Assembly: GCF_900103665.1 (NCBI RefSeq)
Contig: NZ_FNGY01000005.1
Location: 342,641-406,640, forward strand
DNA length: 64,000 bases
Direction: 5' to 3'
Origin: Pedobacter steynii
Lineage (GTDB): Bacteria > Bacteroidota > Bacteroidia > Sphingobacteriales > Sphingobacteriaceae
In this document: positions 33,576-44,392 of the stretch, one piece after another
Layout: the number at the start of each line of letters is the position of its first letter
Numbering within the stretch: the first letter of the stretch is position 1
Notes under the pieces: model-generated
Seen by the model: the letters and a program-made list of their open reading frames with translations, nothing else
Told to the model about the DNA's origin: nothing
Databases searched by the model: none
Program-made: the position numbers and the translations under genes

Positions 33576-36500
33576 ATGAAATTCACATCTACCCTGCCAG
33601 GAAAACTTAAAAAACCTATCCTTATTTTTTTAAGTATTGTAGCTATAACGCTTTTTAATCTGAAATCGTATGCACAATCTCAACAACGTGTTTACGCGTC
33701 TACACAAAGTGAGGGAACATTTGGTATTTGTTTGCTTTGTGGCGTAGCTAATCCGGCCCAGGCTGTGGATACCAATCCAAATACCGAATCAACCATTACT
33801 GCCGGAGTGAGTCTGTTAGGAGGAGGAATATTTCAGAACCTGATATTCCCGGCTGGAAATCTGCCTGGAAATAATACCGGAGCGGTAGTTAAAGTGTCTA
33901 CAGGCACCACCCTATCATTAGCAGTTCTTGGAGCAATCAAAGTTCAGGCCTATTTTAATAATACGCCGGTAGGGGTTGTCCGTGATGGGGGAACCGCCTT
34001 ATTAAATCTCCTGGCAAATGGAAATCAGGCGGAAATATTTGTACCAGGTCCTGGTGTACCTTATAATAGAATCCGGGTTACTGTTGATGGCGGGGCCTTG
34101 GCCGCATTAACATCCATTAATGTTTTTCATGCTTATTTTTTAGAAAACACAACAAATATAAATTGTGATGCTCCGGTAGATGAATTACATGGAATCTCTG
34201 GAACTGTCGGCGCATTGGGAGGTGTAAACAACCCCGCGAATGCGATAGATGGAGTGGAAAGCACTTTTTCAACTTTAGGCTCTGCGGTAGGTTTGGCGGG
34301 ATTTGCTCAGCAAACAGTTGTATTTCCAGGTCTTTCTGCGGCGACTGATTCTGCCAGACTACTGATTTCCACAGGAGCAACACTATTGTCTCTTGATTTG
34401 TTGGGCTCGATCAGTATCGAAACTTTTAATGGCGGTGTCAGTAACGGTGTTGCTCCCGGTACCGGCGGATTACTTAACCTCAAGTTATTAGATCCTGGTA
34501 GCACCATTGGGGTATTGACCTTTGCACCTGGTGTTCCTTTTGATCGGGTTCAGCTGAGAATCGGTGGGCCATTAAGCCTTTTAAATTCGGTTAACCTGCA
34601 TGAAGTTTCTCGCACAATGGCTTTGCCAACAACCATAAATATAAACAGTTCTGCCTCAGCTACCGGTATCGCGTGTACCGGTGATGGGGTCACCTTAAAT
34701 ATCAATACCCCGGAAGCGGGTGCTACCTACACTTGGTATACCCAGGCTACAGGAGGAACCGGAACTACCGGTGTAAGTTTTACGCCTACAGGCCTGGTAA
34801 CCGGTGTTAATGATTTTTATGTATCAGGAAAAAGGGCTGGATGTACGAATGAATCTCCGCGTAAGCTGGTGAGGATAACGGTAAATAATCCGGTCTTGCC
34901 AGTGGTATCTGCAGTGACTCCGATCTGTGCCGGATCCAAAGCAACTTTGCAAATTGGCGCTCCGGTAGTAGGGGAGACTTATCGCTGGTATGATGCTTCT
35001 ACTGGCGGAACGTTAGTCTTTACCGGAGAAACGTTTTTAACTCCTGTACTGGCTGCAAATACAACCTATTATGTAGAGTCCGTGATTGGCGCATGTTTCA
35101 GTGCACGTAAACAGGTTGACGTAACCGTCAATGCACTTCCGGCAGATGCACAGGTATCTTCAACGAATGTAAATATCTCTACCGGACAAACCGCTACACT
35201 TTCAGCGACAGCACCGACGGCAGGTAGTATCGTCAACTGGTATACAGTTTCAACAGGCGGAAGCCCGGTTGCAACGGGAACCAGCTTTACTACTCCGGCA
35301 CTAAACGCAAATACTACCTACTATGTAGGAACTCAAAGCGCCGGAGGTTGTGCAAGTCTAAACAGAATTGCAGTTAACGTTACGGTAACGAATGTTACAC
35401 CAGGGGTAACTTGCAAATCGGCTAATTCCCAAACCAATGCTATCCAGGGAATATGTATCGGTTGCGAAGTATCAGACCCTGGATTCTCTGTGGATGCGGA
35501 TCCGCTTAACTTTAGCAGTATCCGCCTCGCTGTAGGTGTCCTTGCGGTTGGATATCAGCGATTGGGCTTTCCTACAGCTGGTGTGGCTACAGATAGCATC
35601 CGTCTTGATTTGAGGTTGCCTGGAAATGTGGTTGATCTTTCTCTTTTGGGTGGGGTAAGTGTGAATGTCATGAATGGCAATTCAATTGTGGCATCTTACG
35701 ACCTTAACTCTGCATTGATCCATCTTAATCTTACAGGTGGCGATCGCTTTAAAGTAACTGTTCCTGCCGGAGCGGTTTACGATGCGGTAGAAGTACGTTT
35801 CGGCGCGGTACTGTCGGCAGTAACTGCACTTGATATCTTCGGTGCAGAAGTGATTTATCCAAAACCAACTGTTGCCGGCACAGGTCTTAACATCTGTTAC
35901 GGAGCATCAACCACGCTGACTGCAACACCAAACGGTGGTACAGATCTGAAATGGTACGCTGACCCAACAGGTGGTATTGCATTGGCTACCGGAAATACCT
36001 ATTCTCCGACAGGACTTACAGCTACGACTACCTATTATATAGAAGTAGGTAAAGGTTCCTGCGTAAATGCAGAACGTGTACCGGTTACGGTGAATGTAAA
36101 CCCGGCCATTGTTTTTGCCACAGCTTCCTTAGCCAATGCTACGATCGCTTCCAGTTATTCAAAACAAATTCCTGTTGCGACAGGAGGAACACCTGCATTT
36201 AATTATACGCTGGCTCCAGGCAGCACCTTGCCTGCAGGATTAACATTATCGGCAACGGGATTGATTTCCGGAACCCCGACTGCAACTGAAGGAGCTTATC
36301 CTTTTTCTGTTGTGGCTACAGATAGTAAAGGTTGCACCGTCATTACGCCGTTTAACTTAACAGTCACTGCTGCTTTGTCTCTTCCCGCAGCAACGCTTCC
36401 TAACGGAACGGTGAACACCCTATACCCAACACAAACACTTCCGGCTGCTATTGGCGGAACCGGACCTTATACTTATAGCGCTACTCCAGGAAGCCTTCCT

Positions 36501-39500
36501 CCGGGATTGGCCTTTAACCCTGTTACCCGCGAAATCACAGGTACACCAACTCAGGCTGGAACTTATCCGGTTCATGTCACAGTAACCGATGCAAATGGAA
36601 ATACCAAAACAGCAGACTATACGATAATCGTTAGAGATCCTCTTGTGTTACCTACAGCAACACTTGCAAATGGTACAGTTGGAATTCCTTATCCTGCCCA
36701 GGCTATTCCTGCAGCAACTGGTGGCATAGGTCCTTATGTTTATAGCGCCCCTGCAGGAAGTCTTCCTCCGGGATTGACTTTTAATCCGACTACCCGTGAG
36801 ATCACAGGTACACCGACACTGGCAGGAACCTATACGATTCCTGTGACGGTAACCGATGGAGATGGAAAAACCATCACCACCAATTATACCGTTGTTGTAG
36901 GAAATCCACTGGTTCTTCCTCCGGCAACACTTGCCGATGGAAATGTGAATGTAGGTTATACTTCACAACCGATTCCTTCTGCGACCGGAGGTACAGGCCC
37001 TTATACTTATGTGGCGACAAACCTTCCTTCGGGATTGAACTTCGACCCGATTACCCGTATCATTTCCGGTACGCCAACACAATCCGGTTTATATTCGGTA
37101 ACCGTTACCGTAACGGATAATGTTGGGACCACGGCAAGTAATAGTTATGCTTTAAGAGTGATCGGTGCTTTATCTCTTCCAACAATGGCATTGGCCGATG
37201 GAACTGTAGGAACCGTTTACACGGAGCAAACCTTGCCGGAAGTAACCGGTGGAACGGGCCCTTATACTTATACATCTGCAAACGTTCCTTTGGGATTGAA
37301 CTTCGATCCAATTACGCGCAAGTTAACAGGTACACCAACACAAGGTGGAACATTTACTTTCTCTGTAACGGCGAAAGATGCAGCTAACAATTCGACAACC
37401 ACAGACTTTACCGTAAAAGTAAAAGTTGATCCACCAGCAGTGGCATCGACGAGCATCTGTTCAGGAAGTACGGCTACACTTAGTGTGAGCAATACCTTAC
37501 CGGGAGTAACTTACAACTGGTATGCTGCTACAGGAAGTACGCCAATTTTTACAGGGCCAACTTATACTACGGCTGCATTAACCGCTAATACCACTTATTA
37601 CGTAGAAGCAGTTTCCGGAACAGCGGTAAGCAGCCGTACTGCGGTTACCGTAACGGCACGCCCAACTCCAGCTTTAGCTATCGTTTCTGCCGGACAATCG
37701 ATCAGTGCCGGACAAACAGCTACACTTCAGGCTTCTGCCGAAGCAGGAAATACCATCAACTGGTTTACTACACCAACAGGGGGTATTGCAGTGGGTACTG
37801 GTACGAGCTTTACCACTCCGGTATTAAATACCACTACTACTTATTACGCAGAAACAGTAAACAGCACAGGTTGCGTTAGTACCAGCAGAGCTGCGGTTAT
37901 CGTAACGGTTACCACTGGCCCGGTTAATCCTAACTGTAATGCGGCGACAGCTCAGGAGACCAAAATCGAATCTCTTCTTTGTTTACTTTGCGGAATCACT
38001 GATCCGTCTGGTTCAACAGATGCAGACCCCGCTACATTTACCACCATTAACCTTGGGGTTAACGTAGCCGGTGTAGGGTACCAAAAACTGATCTTCCCGA
38101 ATTCCGGAGCAGCTACAGATAGCATCCGCTTAGATCTTGAAACTCCGGTAGGCCTTGCCGATATCGGATTAATTAACGGTGGAACAATTACCGTTTACAA
38201 TGGAACAACCGTCGTAAAGGTTTATCCATTGAACTCTCCTCTGTTAAATCTTGAGCTTTTAAATGGCAACAGGTTCCAGGTTACACTTGCTGCAACGGGA
38301 ACTTACAATGCGGTGGAAGTCCGTTTTGGAGCTGTTGCAAATTTATTAAGCCGTTATAATATTTATGGTGCTGCTATCATCTATCCTAATCCAACTGTTG
38401 CTGCAACGGGTCAAACGATCTGTGCAGGAAATGCCACAACTTTAACTGCTACTGCAAATGGAGGTACTACTTTAAAATGGTACGCCACTGCAGCAAGTGG
38501 AACAGCATTGGCTACAGGGGAGACTTTCACCACACCTGTACTTGCTGCAACGACAACTTATTATATTGAAGTGAGCAAAGCGGGTTGTGCAAACGCCCTT
38601 CGCATTCCGGTTACCGTAACGGTAACTGCTGCACCAACACCACCAGTACTGGCAACGGTATTACCGGTATGTTATGGTTCAACCGCCAGCCTGGTAATCA
38701 ACACTCCCGGAGCAGGAGTAAGCTATAACTGGTATACAGTGCCGGCCGGAGGTACTTCGGTATTTACCGGAACTACTTTCGTTACGCCTGCATTAACTGC
38801 AAGTACGATTTATTATGTAGAAGCAGCGAATCCGGGATGTGGTGTTTCTACAAGGACCTCAGTTCCGGTAACTGTGAACCCAATCGTAACGCTGCCACAG
38901 ATTCAGGCTTCCGCAACTACAGTTGCTTCGGGTCAGAGCGTGGTCTTAACAGCGACTTCGCCAGATGCAAATGTGACCTTTAACTGGTTTGATTCTGCAA
39001 CCGCAACGACGCCAAAATTCAGTGGTGCAACTTATGTTACAGAACCACTTACCGCAACGACTACCTATTATTTAGAAGCAAAATCGAATGCAACAGGTTG
39101 TATCTCGCTGAGCCGTGTGCAGGTAACCATTACTGTAGATAACAGCTTGCCAAGCCCGGTTCCTTGTGAGGCTGCAATTACAGAAACACATGATGTGACC
39201 GGAGTAGCCTTGCTTTCCGCGATATTTAATCCACAACTGGCCATTGATAACGATACCAGAACGGGTTCTTCGTTGGTGATGCCTGTTGGACTTCTGGGCG
39301 CTTCAGTTTACCAACGCCTTGGCTTCGGTTCTGTTTCGAGTCCCGGAGATACTGTTAGGGTCTTATTAAGTGCACCAGGTAAACTCTTGAACCTGGGATT
39401 ATTGTCCAGTATTCAGGTTGGAACATACAATGGTGTGACCAGTAACAATGATGCGGTTTCTATAAACAATACTTTAATACACCTGGACTTGTTGAGCAAT

Positions 39501-42500
39501 AACAGTCAGGCGCTGATTAGCTTTGTGCCAACAGCCGCCTTTGATCAGGTAGAGGTTCGCTTAAATGCTGGTCTTGCCGGTGTGCTTTCAACGATTGATG
39601 TGAATTATGGAAGACGTGTTTTAGTGGCACCAACGTTGGCTGTTGCTAACCCTATCATTTGTGCAACGCAAACGGCCACTTTAAATGTTCAAAATCCAAA
39701 TGCAGCGCTTACCTATAAATGGTACGATTCAAGATTACCGGGAGCCGTAGCGCTGGCAACCGGGCCATCGTTCACTACACCAGTATTGAATGCAAATACT
39801 ACTTATTATGTAGAAGCAAGCAGAGCTTCCGGTTGTGCGAGTTACAGAACACAGGTAACGGTAACCGTGACGCCTGCACCGGCAGTACCTGAACTGGTAT
39901 CTGCTACTATAAATACCTGCGTTGGAACTACCGTTACTTTGGAAGTGAAAAATCCACTTGCCGGAATTACTTATAAATGGTATGACGCTGCAGGAGTGAC
40001 CGAGCTGGCAACAGGAACAACATTTACTACGCCTGTATTAGCTGCGGCTATCAATTATCAGGTTGCTGCAGTTTCAACGAACTGTAATGTGCCTTCTGCT
40101 ACAAAAGCAACGGCACAAATTACGGTAACCGGTTTAGATAAACCAGTGGTTACCCCGACAGATGCAGTCGTAAGATCAGGAGCTCCTGCAACATTAGCAG
40201 CTTCATCAAGCACTGCCGGTGTGATCTTTAAATGGTACGATTCACAAGCGCCGGGTGCAATTCCGATTTTCACCGGCCCGACCTATACAACCGCTCCACT
40301 AATCAATACAGGTGCAGCGCCAGTCGTATATACGTATTATGTATCAGCAGAAATCGCTGGTGGATGTACTTCTACTACATTAACCACTGCCACGATCACC
40401 GTATTGCCTGCGGTTGATCCAACCAACGACTTGCCTTGTGAAGTGGCAACTATTCAGAAAAGAGCAGGTGTAGATGGCGTAGCACTATTGGGAGGAGTCT
40501 TCAATCCTGGATTGGCAACAGATCTTAGTTCTGCGACTGCCTCATCATTGGTGATACCAGTTGGCCTTCTTGGTGCTTCGGCTTATCAGCATATCGCCTT
40601 TACCGGCCTTTCTGTTGTCGGAGATACGGTTCGCATCGGCATCTCTTCTCCTGGTAAACTGCTTACTTTAGCGGTTTTACCTTCTATAGAAATTACCACC
40701 TATAAAGACCTGGTAAGCAATAATGACATGATGGTGGTTAGCGATAGCAATCCATTGGTCAAATTGGATCTATTGAGCGATAACAGCGGGGCAACGATTT
40801 CCTTTGTTCCTTCAAAACAATTTGACGGAGTAGAACTAAGGTTAAAATCAGGCCTGGCTTCAGTATTATCGACACTTGATTTCAATTATGCCAGACGATC
40901 ATTGGTTGCACCAATAGCATTAAGTGCAAACGTTTCTGCCTGTCTGGGAACTGCGGCTAATTTAGCGGTTCAAAATCCAATTGCAACAGGAACTACTTAT
41001 ACCTGGTACAAAGGAACGTCACCTGCTTCTGTAGGTACAGGTGCTACCTTTGCCACAGAAACTACGCTGGCGGCAGGAACTTACGATTACTATGTAACTG
41101 CTAGCCGTAATGGTTGTGCAAGTGCAAAAGTCAAAGTTATGGTAACTATACTTCCGGCACCAGACGCACCGGTAGAATTGGCAGGTAATCCAAAAACTAC
41201 TTGTCCTAATACTCCGGTAACACTTGGTGTAACGCCGGTAGCTGGTGTGAGCTTCAACTGGTTTGATGCGCCGACAGCTGGAAATAGCCTGGCCGCAAAT
41301 GCCAATAGCTATACTACTGCTTCGAACCTGAGCCCGGGAGTGTACAACTTCTATGTAGAAGCTTCGAATGCAAATTCATGTCTGAGCACAACTGCACGTA
41401 CAAAAATTACGCTTACAGTTAACCCTACCGCAACTCCTGCCGACATCAACATAGCTGGAGCGGATGCGCCTTTCTGTAAAGACACGAAAGCAACCTTAAC
41501 TGCAAGCAGTATCACGGTAACCAATCCAATATTTATCTGGTACAGGGATGCAGCCCTAACAGACCTGGCCTTTACAGGACCGGTGTTTGAACCAACGATT
41601 ACGGCGAGCACTACTTTCTATGTACGGGTGAGCGGCGATAATATTTGCGCGAGTACACCTGCAAACGCAAAAGTGGTGACCATCAACGTGAACCCTCCTG
41701 CGGTAGCAAGTGACATCACTGTCACAGGGGCCGGTGCTCCGTTCTGTAAAGGATCGAAAGCAACACTTACGGCAAGTTCAACCACGGTAACCAATCCAAA
41801 ATTCACCTGGTATACTGATGCTGCATTAACGAATGCAGTAGCCAGCACCGCCATATACGAACCAATATTAACAGCTGGCACAACTTTCTACGTGACCGTG
41901 AGCGGCGATAATAAATGTCCAAACTTACCTGCTGATGCCAAGGTGGTAACCGTTACGGTGAACACCCCGGCTACAGCCGCGGATATTGCTGTTGCAGGAA
42001 ATGATGCTCCGTTCTGTCAGGGAACAAAAGCAAGCTTAAAAGCAAGTTCAACAACAGTAACCAATCCTACATTTATCTGGTATACAGATGCTGCCTTAAC
42101 TGTCGAAGTGTTCAGAGGAGCAACCTACGAGCCAACGTTGACCGCAAATATTACTTATTATGTAACTGTTAGTGGCGACAATAAATGTCCAAATGATCCT
42201 GCAGATGCGAAAGTGGTAGCCGTTGTAGTCAACACTCCTGCAACAGCTTCGGATATTAATATTGCTGGAAATGACGCGCCATTTTGTAAAGGAGCAACCG
42301 CTAAATTCACAGCAAGTAGTACTACCGTAACAAACCCGGTATTTACCTGGTATAGGGATGCGGATCTAACGGATGCCATTTTTACAGGTCCGGTATTTGA
42401 ACCTGTATTGACTACCAGTACTACTTATTATGTAACCGTTCGTGGATCTAACAGATGTGAAAGCCTGAAAGCAGGAGCAAAAGTGGTGACTGTAGTGATT

Positions 42501-44378
42501 AACCCACCTGCGGTATCTGCAGACATCAGTGTTGCCGGAAATAACGCACCTTTCTGTAATGGTACAAAAGCTTTATTAACCGCAAGCAGTACGACCGTAA
42601 CAAATCCGGTATTTACCTGGTATAAAGATGCAGCCTTAACGGATGTCGCTTTCACGGGCCCGGTATTTGAACCTGTAGTTACTTCAACAATTACTTATTA
42701 CCTAACCGTTCGCGGATCGAATAAATGTGAGAACGCAGCTGGGGATGCAAAAATTGTAACCTTGTTAGTGAATACTCCGGCAGATGCCTCAGATGTTATC
42801 GTTTCGGGAGCAGATGTTCCGGTTTGCGCGGGTACAACAGTTAAATTAACTGCCAGCAGCACGACAGTAACAAGTCCGGTGTTTACCTGGTATACAGATG
42901 CAGCACTTACAAATGCGGTGTTTACCGGAGCAGTGCTGGAAAAAGTACAGACGGCAACGATTACTTACTACGTTACCGTAAAAGGAGCGAATAAGTGCGA
43001 AAACCTTCCGGGAACGGGTAAAGCAGTTACCCTGACCGTAAATCCTTTGCCGGATGTACCAGTGGTTCTGAGCAGCAACGGATTTGCCATATGTTCGGGA
43101 GATGCGACGGTACTTAGCATCTCGAATCCACAAGCCGGAGTTACTTTCGAATGGTACGATGCTGCGGTAGGGGGTACCTTATTGGGCACGGGTTCAAGCT
43201 TGTCTACAGGAGCTTTAAATGCGACGACCGATTTCTATGTGCTTGCGAAAAGTGCTTCAGGTTGTGGTAGTGCAACAGGCAGGGTGAAGGCGACCGTTAC
43301 GGTAAACACCAGACCTGCGGTTCCGGCGGTGACTAATGCTACAGTGAATGCTTGTCCTGGAAGTACGACAGTTTTGGGTGTTTCTAATCCGGTAGTGGGT
43401 ATTACTTATAGCTGGTATGCCGACCCAACAGGTGGAACGGCATTAGGTACAGGTACCAACTTTACCACACCAGTGATCACTGCAAACAGAACATTCTATG
43501 TGGGTGCTTCCAATGCGACCTGCAGCAGCACAAGCAGAACGGCGGTTGCAGTAAGTATGCAGACCGCTCCCACTGCACCTGCTTCGGTGATTGGGGCAGC
43601 AAGTCCGCTATGTGCCGGTAATCCAGCTGTACTGTCGGTTAACAATCCGGATGCAGCACTTACTTATCGCTGGTATAGTTCTGCTACAGGAGGTATCTCC
43701 CTGTCTGAAGGAAGCAGCTTTACTACGCCATCATTAGCGGCAACGACGACCTATTATGTGGAAAGTGTCAATAAAACTACAGGATGTACCAGTGTGGTAC
43801 GTACCTCGGTGGTCGTGACAATCCTGCCTAAACTTACTGCGCCTGTAGTTTCAGTGCAGTTGGCAACAGCAACGAGTGTCAACTTTACATGGGCTGCAGT
43901 AGCAGGAGCTACAGGCTATGAAGTCTCTGTTGATGGTGGAACAACCTGGATTGCGCCAAGCTCGGGAGCTGCGGGATTAACGCATCTGATCAGTGGTCTG
44001 AAACCAGACCAGGCGGTAACGATCAGGGTAAGAGCCTCCGGACAATTGCCTTGCCAGCTGAGCGATGCTTCAAGCCTGAACTCGAAAGCGGAGAACCCAT
44101 TGGGCAACCAGATCTTTATACCGAATACATTCACACCAAATAACGATGGTAAGAACGACATCTTCTATGTATACGGAAATACGATTGCTAAAATGAAACT
44201 CCGCGTCTACAATCAGTGGGGCCAATTCATCTACGAATCTCTAAATGTGCTGAATGGATGGGATGGAACCTATAAAGGAGAAATACAGCCGAACGGAGTG
44301 TATGTATATGGTGTGGACATCGAGTTTAATGACGGAACAAAAACAACGAAAAAAGGAACAATAACCCTATTGAGATAA
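33576..44378 (+). CDS. Giant multidomain surface adhesin with type IX (type B) sorting domain
   Basis: The 3600-residue protein starts with a signal peptide (cleaved near SYAQ, residue 34). It has six copies of a roughly 150-residue discoidin-like module that begins with a Cys-rich motif; modules 2-6 start near residues 195, 611, 1451, 1862 and 2286. Many Ig-like CHU repeats (patterns ATYTWYTQATGGT and TTYYVES) are present, five He_PIG putative-Ig repeats lie at about 845-1285, and six tandem 90-residue Ig-like repeats lie at about 2615-3154. A fibronectin-III-like domain (about 3420-3500) and the type B gliding C-terminal domain (PNTFTPNNDGKNDIFYV to the end) follow. It should be secreted by the type IX system and anchored at the surface. 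PorP/SprF and OmpA-type partners follow in the same operon. It may bind polysaccharides. Confidence 0.9.
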   Translation: MKFTSTLPGKLKKPILIFLSIVAITLFNLKSYAQSQQRVYASTQSEGTFGICLLCGVANPAQAVDTNPNTESTITAGVSLLGGGIFQNLIFPAGNLPGNNTGAVVKVSTGTTLSLAVLGAIKVQAYFNNTPVGVVRDGGTALLNLLANGNQAEIFVPGPGVPYNRIRVTVDGGALAALTSINVFHAYFLENTTNINCDAPVDELHGISGTVGALGGVNNPANAIDGVESTFSTLGSAVGLAGFAQQTVVFPGLSAATDSARLLISTGATLLSLDLLGSISIETFNGGVSNGVAPGTGGLLNLKLLDPGSTIGVLTFAPGVPFDRVQLRIGGPLSLLNSVNLHEVSRTMALPTTININSSASATGIACTGDGVTLNINTPEAGATYTWYTQATGGTGTTGVSFTPTGLVTGVNDFYVSGKRAGCTNESPRKLVRITVNNPVLPVVSAVTPICAGSKATLQIGAPVVGETYRWYDASTGGTLVFTGETFLTPVLAANTTYYVESVIGACFSARKQVDVTVNALPADAQVSSTNVNISTGQTATLSATAPTAGSIVNWYTVSTGGSPVATGTSFTTPALNANTTYYVGTQSAGGCASLNRIAVNVTVTNVTPGVTCKSANSQTNAIQGICIGCEVSDPGFSVDADPLNFSSIRLAVGVLAVGYQRLGFPTAGVATDSIRLDLRLPGNVVDLSLLGGVSVNVMNGNSIVASYDLNSALIHLNLTGGDRFKVTVPAGAVYDAVEVRFGAVLSAVTALDIFGAEVIYPKPTVAGTGLNICYGASTTLTATPNGGTDLKWYADPTGGIALATGNTYSPTGLTATTTYYIEVGKGSCVNAERVPVTVNVNPAIVFATASLANATIASSYSKQIPVATGGTPAFNYTLAPGSTLPAGLTLSATGLISGTPTATEGAYPFSVVATDSKGCTVITPFNLTVTAALSLPAATLPNGTVNTLYPTQTLPAAIGGTGPYTYSATPGSLPPGLAFNPVTREITGTPTQAGTYPVHVTVTDANGNTKTADYTIIVRDPLVLPTATLANGTVGIPYPAQAIPAATGGIGPYVYSAPAGSLPPGLTFNPTTREITGTPTLAGTYTIPVTVTDGDGKTITTNYTVVVGNPLVLPPATLADGNVNVGYTSQPIPSATGGTGPYTYVATNLPSGLNFDPITRIISGTPTQSGLYSVTVTVTDNVGTTASNSYALRVIGALSLPTMALADGTVGTVYTEQTLPEVTGGTGPYTYTSANVPLGLNFDPITRKLTGTPTQGGTFTFSVTAKDAANNSTTTDFTVKVKVDPPAVASTSICSGSTATLSVSNTLPGVTYNWYAATGSTPIFTGPTYTTAALTANTTYYVEAVSGTAVSSRTAVTVTARPTPALAIVSAGQSISAGQTATLQASAEAGNTINWFTTPTGGIAVGTGTSFTTPVLNTTTTYYAETVNSTGCVSTSRAAVIVTVTTGPVNPNCNAATAQETKIESLLCLLCGITDPSGSTDADPATFTTINLGVNVAGVGYQKLIFPNSGAATDSIRLDLETPVGLADIGLINGGTITVYNGTTVVKVYPLNSPLLNLELLNGNRFQVTLAATGTYNAVEVRFGAVANLLSRYNIYGAAIIYPNPTVAATGQTICAGNATTLTATANGGTTLKWYATAASGTALATGETFTTPVLAATTTYYIEVSKAGCANALRIPVTVTVTAAPTPPVLATVLPVCYGSTASLVINTPGAGVSYNWYTVPAGGTSVFTGTTFVTPALTASTIYYVEAANPGCGVSTRTSVPVTVNPIVTLPQIQASATTVASGQSVVLTATSPDANVTFNWFDSATATTPKFSGATYVTEPLTATTTYYLEAKSNATGCISLSRVQVTITVDNSLPSPVPCEAAITETHDVTGVALLSAIFNPQLAIDNDTRTGSSLVMPVGLLGASVYQRLGFGSVSSPGDTVRVLLSAPGKLLNLGLLSSIQVGTYNGVTSNNDAVSINNTLIHLDLLSNNSQALISFVPTAAFDQVEVRLNAGLAGVLSTIDVNYGRRVLVAPTLAVANPIICATQTATLNVQNPNAALTYKWYDSRLPGAVALATGPSFTTPVLNANTTYYVEASRASGCASYRTQVTVTVTPAPAVPELVSATINTCVGTTVTLEVKNPLAGITYKWYDAAGVTELATGTTFTTPVLAAAINYQVAAVSTNCNVPSATKATAQITVTGLDKPVVTPTDAVVRSGAPATLAASSSTAGVIFKWYDSQAPGAIPIFTGPTYTTAPLINTGAAPVVYTYYVSAEIAGGCTSTTLTTATITVLPAVDPTNDLPCEVATIQKRAGVDGVALLGGVFNPGLATDLSSATASSLVIPVGLLGASAYQHIAFTGLSVVGDTVRIGISSPGKLLTLAVLPSIEITTYKDLVSNNDMMVVSDSNPLVKLDLLSDNSGATISFVPSKQFDGVELRLKSGLASVLSTLDFNYARRSLVAPIALSANVSACLGTAANLAVQNPIATGTTYTWYKGTSPASVGTGATFATETTLAAGTYDYYVTASRNGCASAKVKVMVTILPAPDAPVELAGNPKTTCPNTPVTLGVTPVAGVSFNWFDAPTAGNSLAANANSYTTASNLSPGVYNFYVEASNANSCLSTTARTKITLTVNPTATPADINIAGADAPFCKDTKATLTASSITVTNPIFIWYRDAALTDLAFTGPVFEPTITASTTFYVRVSGDNICASTPANAKVVTINVNPPAVASDITVTGAGAPFCKGSKATLTASSTTVTNPKFTWYTDAALTNAVASTAIYEPILTAGTTFYVTVSGDNKCPNLPADAKVVTVTVNTPATAADIAVAGNDAPFCQGTKASLKASSTTVTNPTFIWYTDAALTVEVFRGATYEPTLTANITYYVTVSGDNKCPNDPADAKVVAVVVNTPATASDINIAGNDAPFCKGATAKFTASSTTVTNPVFTWYRDADLTDAIFTGPVFEPVLTTSTTYYVTVRGSNRCESLKAGAKVVTVVINPPAVSADISVAGNNAPFCNGTKALLTASSTTVTNPVFTWYKDAALTDVAFTGPVFEPVVTSTITYYLTVRGSNKCENAAGDAKIVTLLVNTPADASDVIVSGADVPVCAGTTVKLTASSTTVTSPVFTWYTDAALTNAVFTGAVLEKVQTATITYYVTVKGANKCENLPGTGKAVTLTVNPLPDVPVVLSSNGFAICSGDATVLSISNPQAGVTFEWYDAAVGGTLLGTGSSLSTGALNATTDFYVLAKSASGCGSATGRVKATVTVNTRPAVPAVTNATVNACPGSTTVLGVSNPVVGITYSWYADPTGGTALGTGTNFTTPVITANRTFYVGASNATCSSTSRTAVAVSMQTAPTAPASVIGAASPLCAGNPAVLSVNNPDAALTYRWYSSATGGISLSEGSSFTTPSLAATTTYYVESVNKTTGCTSVVRTSVVVTILPKLTAPVVSVQLATATSVNFTWAAVAGATGYEVSVDGGTTWIAPSSGAAGLTHLISGLKPDQAVTIRVRASGQLPCQLSDASSLNSKAENPLGNQIFIPNTFTPNNDGKNDIFYVYGNTIAKMKLRVYNQWGQFIYESLNVLNGWDGTYKGEIQPNGVYVYGVDIEFNDGTKTTKKGTITLLR
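41418..43037 (+). repeat. Six tandem 270-bp repeats inside the adhesin gene
   Basis: Repeat units start at 41418, 41688, 41958, 42228, 42498 and 42768, each exactly 270 bases (90 codons) apart. Each begins with codons for (V/I)N(T/P) and ends before a like segment. Conserved residues include FC near the start, SSTTVT in the middle and TYYVTV in the second half. They differ in sequence, so they are old duplications. Confidence 0.9.
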
Positions 44379-44392
44379 TAAACACATTTGTT

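Noticed and set aside
41418..43037. CRISPR array or other short-repeat array
   Set aside because: Units are 270 bp and coding, not 24-40 bp repeats with spacers.
33576..44378. Several minus-strand open frames of 60-95 codons inside the adhesin gene
   Set aside because: They are shadows of a repetitive, codon-biased gene; they follow the repeats and have no start signals.
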